From positions 1-15,221 of the forward strand of contig CAZEPJ010000088.1 in NCBI GenBank assembly GCA_964514105.1: a DNA stretch of 15,221 nt, read 5' to 3'. This document shows, piece after piece, positions 14,631 through 15,221 of this stretch. Each line of letters starts with the position of its first letter. Position 1 is the first letter of the stretch. This DNA is from CAZEPJ01 sp964514105. Lineage in GTDB: Bacteria > Desulfobacterota > Desulfocorpusculales > Desulfocorpusculum. The notes under the pieces were generated by a model. It was not told the origin of the DNA. It was given only the letters and a program-made list of their open reading frames with translations, and did not search any database. A program made the position numbers and the translations under genes.

Positions 14631-15221
14631 ATGAACAGGCTCTGGGGGCTGCTGCCCATTGCAATGCTCACCCTGGCCTGGTGGGGACACCCCGGTGCTG
14701 CAGACGCCGCCGTCAAGGTGGCCATCCTGCCCTTCCAGGTCAACAGCCCCGAGGAGCTGGGATACCTGCAGAAGGGCGTCCAGGAGATGCTGGCCAGCCG
14801 GGTGGCCCAGGGGGGCGGGCTGGAGGTGGTGGACCGAAGCGCGCTGGCCGCTGCCAAGGACGATTACGCCCGCGGCCTGGATCCTGCCCGGGCCTCGGCC
14901 CTGGGCAGGAAGCTGGGGGCCAACTTCATCGTGTTCGGCAGCATCTCCAAGCTGGGAAGCCACGTGAGCCTGGACGGCGAGGTCATCGACGTCTCCAAGG
15001 GGTCGAGCAGCGCCCGTCTGGCCGCCGAGGCCCCCAACATGGACGGGGTCATCCCCCAGGTGAACCGGCTGGCCCAGGAGATCCGCGGCGCGGCCCTGGG
15101 GCAGCCCGTGGCCCGGGCAGCGGTCCCCGCTGCCGGGGTCCCTGCGGCCCAATCGCCCGCCCCGGTCCAGTCTTCGGTATTGCCTCAGCAGCAGATTGTG
15201 CCTGCTGCGCCGGGTGCGGTG
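14631..15221 (+). CDS. Exported FlgO/CsgG-like protein, C-terminus cut by window end
   Basis: 197 codons are visible with no stop. An N-terminal signal peptide (about 1-26, MNRLWGLLPIAMLTLAWWG with ADA|A cleavage) is followed by VKVAILPFQVNSPEELGYLQKG (28-49; the start is VKVAILPF), a segment ending in LEVVDRSAL, and ANFIVFGSISKLGSHVSLDGEVIDV. This order (beta strand with a PF motif, helix with a leading residue group for multimerisation, VVDRS, then a FGSISK-type strand) is the pattern of FlgO/CsgG/TolB-N-like periplasmic domains, roughly residues 28-155. From about 163 the chain becomes a Pro/Ala/Val/Gln linker, suggesting a further domain beyond the window. From memory, similar proteins in Desulfobacterota carry C-terminal beta-propeller (FG-GAP/VCBS) repeats; that is not visible here. 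ATG 14631 has AGGAGG at 14617-14622 and no cysteine at the cleavage site, so it is not a lipoprotein. Confidence 0.85.
   Translation, partial: MNRLWGLLPIAMLTLAWWGHPGAADAAVKVAILPFQVNSPEELGYLQKGVQEMLASRVAQGGGLEVVDRSALAAAKDDYARGLDPARASALGRKLGANFIVFGSISKLGSHVSLDGEVIDVSKGSSSARLAAEAPNMDGVIPQVNRLAQEIRGAALGQPVARAAVPAAGVPAAQSPAPVQSSVLPQQQIVPAAPGAV

Noticed and set aside
14472..15152. A 226-residue minus-strand open frame near the window end.
   Set aside because: It opposes a plus-strand gene with promoter, ribosome binding site, signal peptide and recognisable domain pattern.

Overview
The window looks like chromosomal DNA from a high-GC, Gram-negative, anaerobic-type bacterium. lpxC (lipid A synthesis), a signal-peptide-bearing outer-membrane barrel with a C-terminal phenylalanine, and AxA-type signal peptides point to a diderm. 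selB and fdhD point to selenocysteine use and a Mo/W formate dehydrogenase. The mix of ruvCAB-queH, an NtrY/NtrC-type sigma54 two-component pair and these genes fits Desulfobacterota (former Deltaproteobacteria) best. That placement is inference from gene content, not from a tree.

Layout. 1-594: the 3' end of a 23S rRNA gene, a 5S rRNA gene and a strong intrinsic terminator, closing an rRNA operon. 771-1520: yebC. 1536-1651: a tRNA-Arg(CCG) gene on the minus strand with its own promoter, wedged between yebC and ruvC. 1696-4463: ruvC-ruvA-ruvB-queH, tightly packed with two 4-base stop/start overlaps. 4672-5604: lpxC, after an AT-rich leader. 5628-9441: an NtrY-like membrane histidine kinase with its own promoter, then an NtrC-family sigma54 activator. 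9553-12358: selB and fdhD. 12427-14319: a promoter, a long structured leader, a tryptophan-rich outer-membrane barrel protein and a textbook terminator. 14320-14630: an inverted-repeat-rich gap ending in a promoter. 14631-15221: the start of an exported FlgO/CsgG-like lipoprotein-style or periplasmic protein, cut by the window end.

How the genes work together. RuvA, RuvB and RuvC form the Holliday-junction branch-migration and resolution machine. QueH makes the last step of queuosine in tRNA and rides in the same transcript. SelB delivers Sec-tRNA to UGA codons and FdhD sulfurates the Mo/W cofactor of formate dehydrogenase; both serve selenium-dependent formate metabolism, although no selenoprotein gene is visible here. 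The kinase and regulator form one signalling pair; I saw no sigma54 (-24/-12) promoter in the gaps of this window, so their targets probably lie elsewhere.

Most coding DNA here is ordinary housekeeping. The parts that deserve a second look are non-coding: the structured gaps around selB and fdhD, the porin leader with a stretch matching the complement of the 16S rRNA 3' end, and the nested inverted repeats at 14364-14533. I did not find a convincing undescribed multi-gene system, CRISPR array or mobile element.
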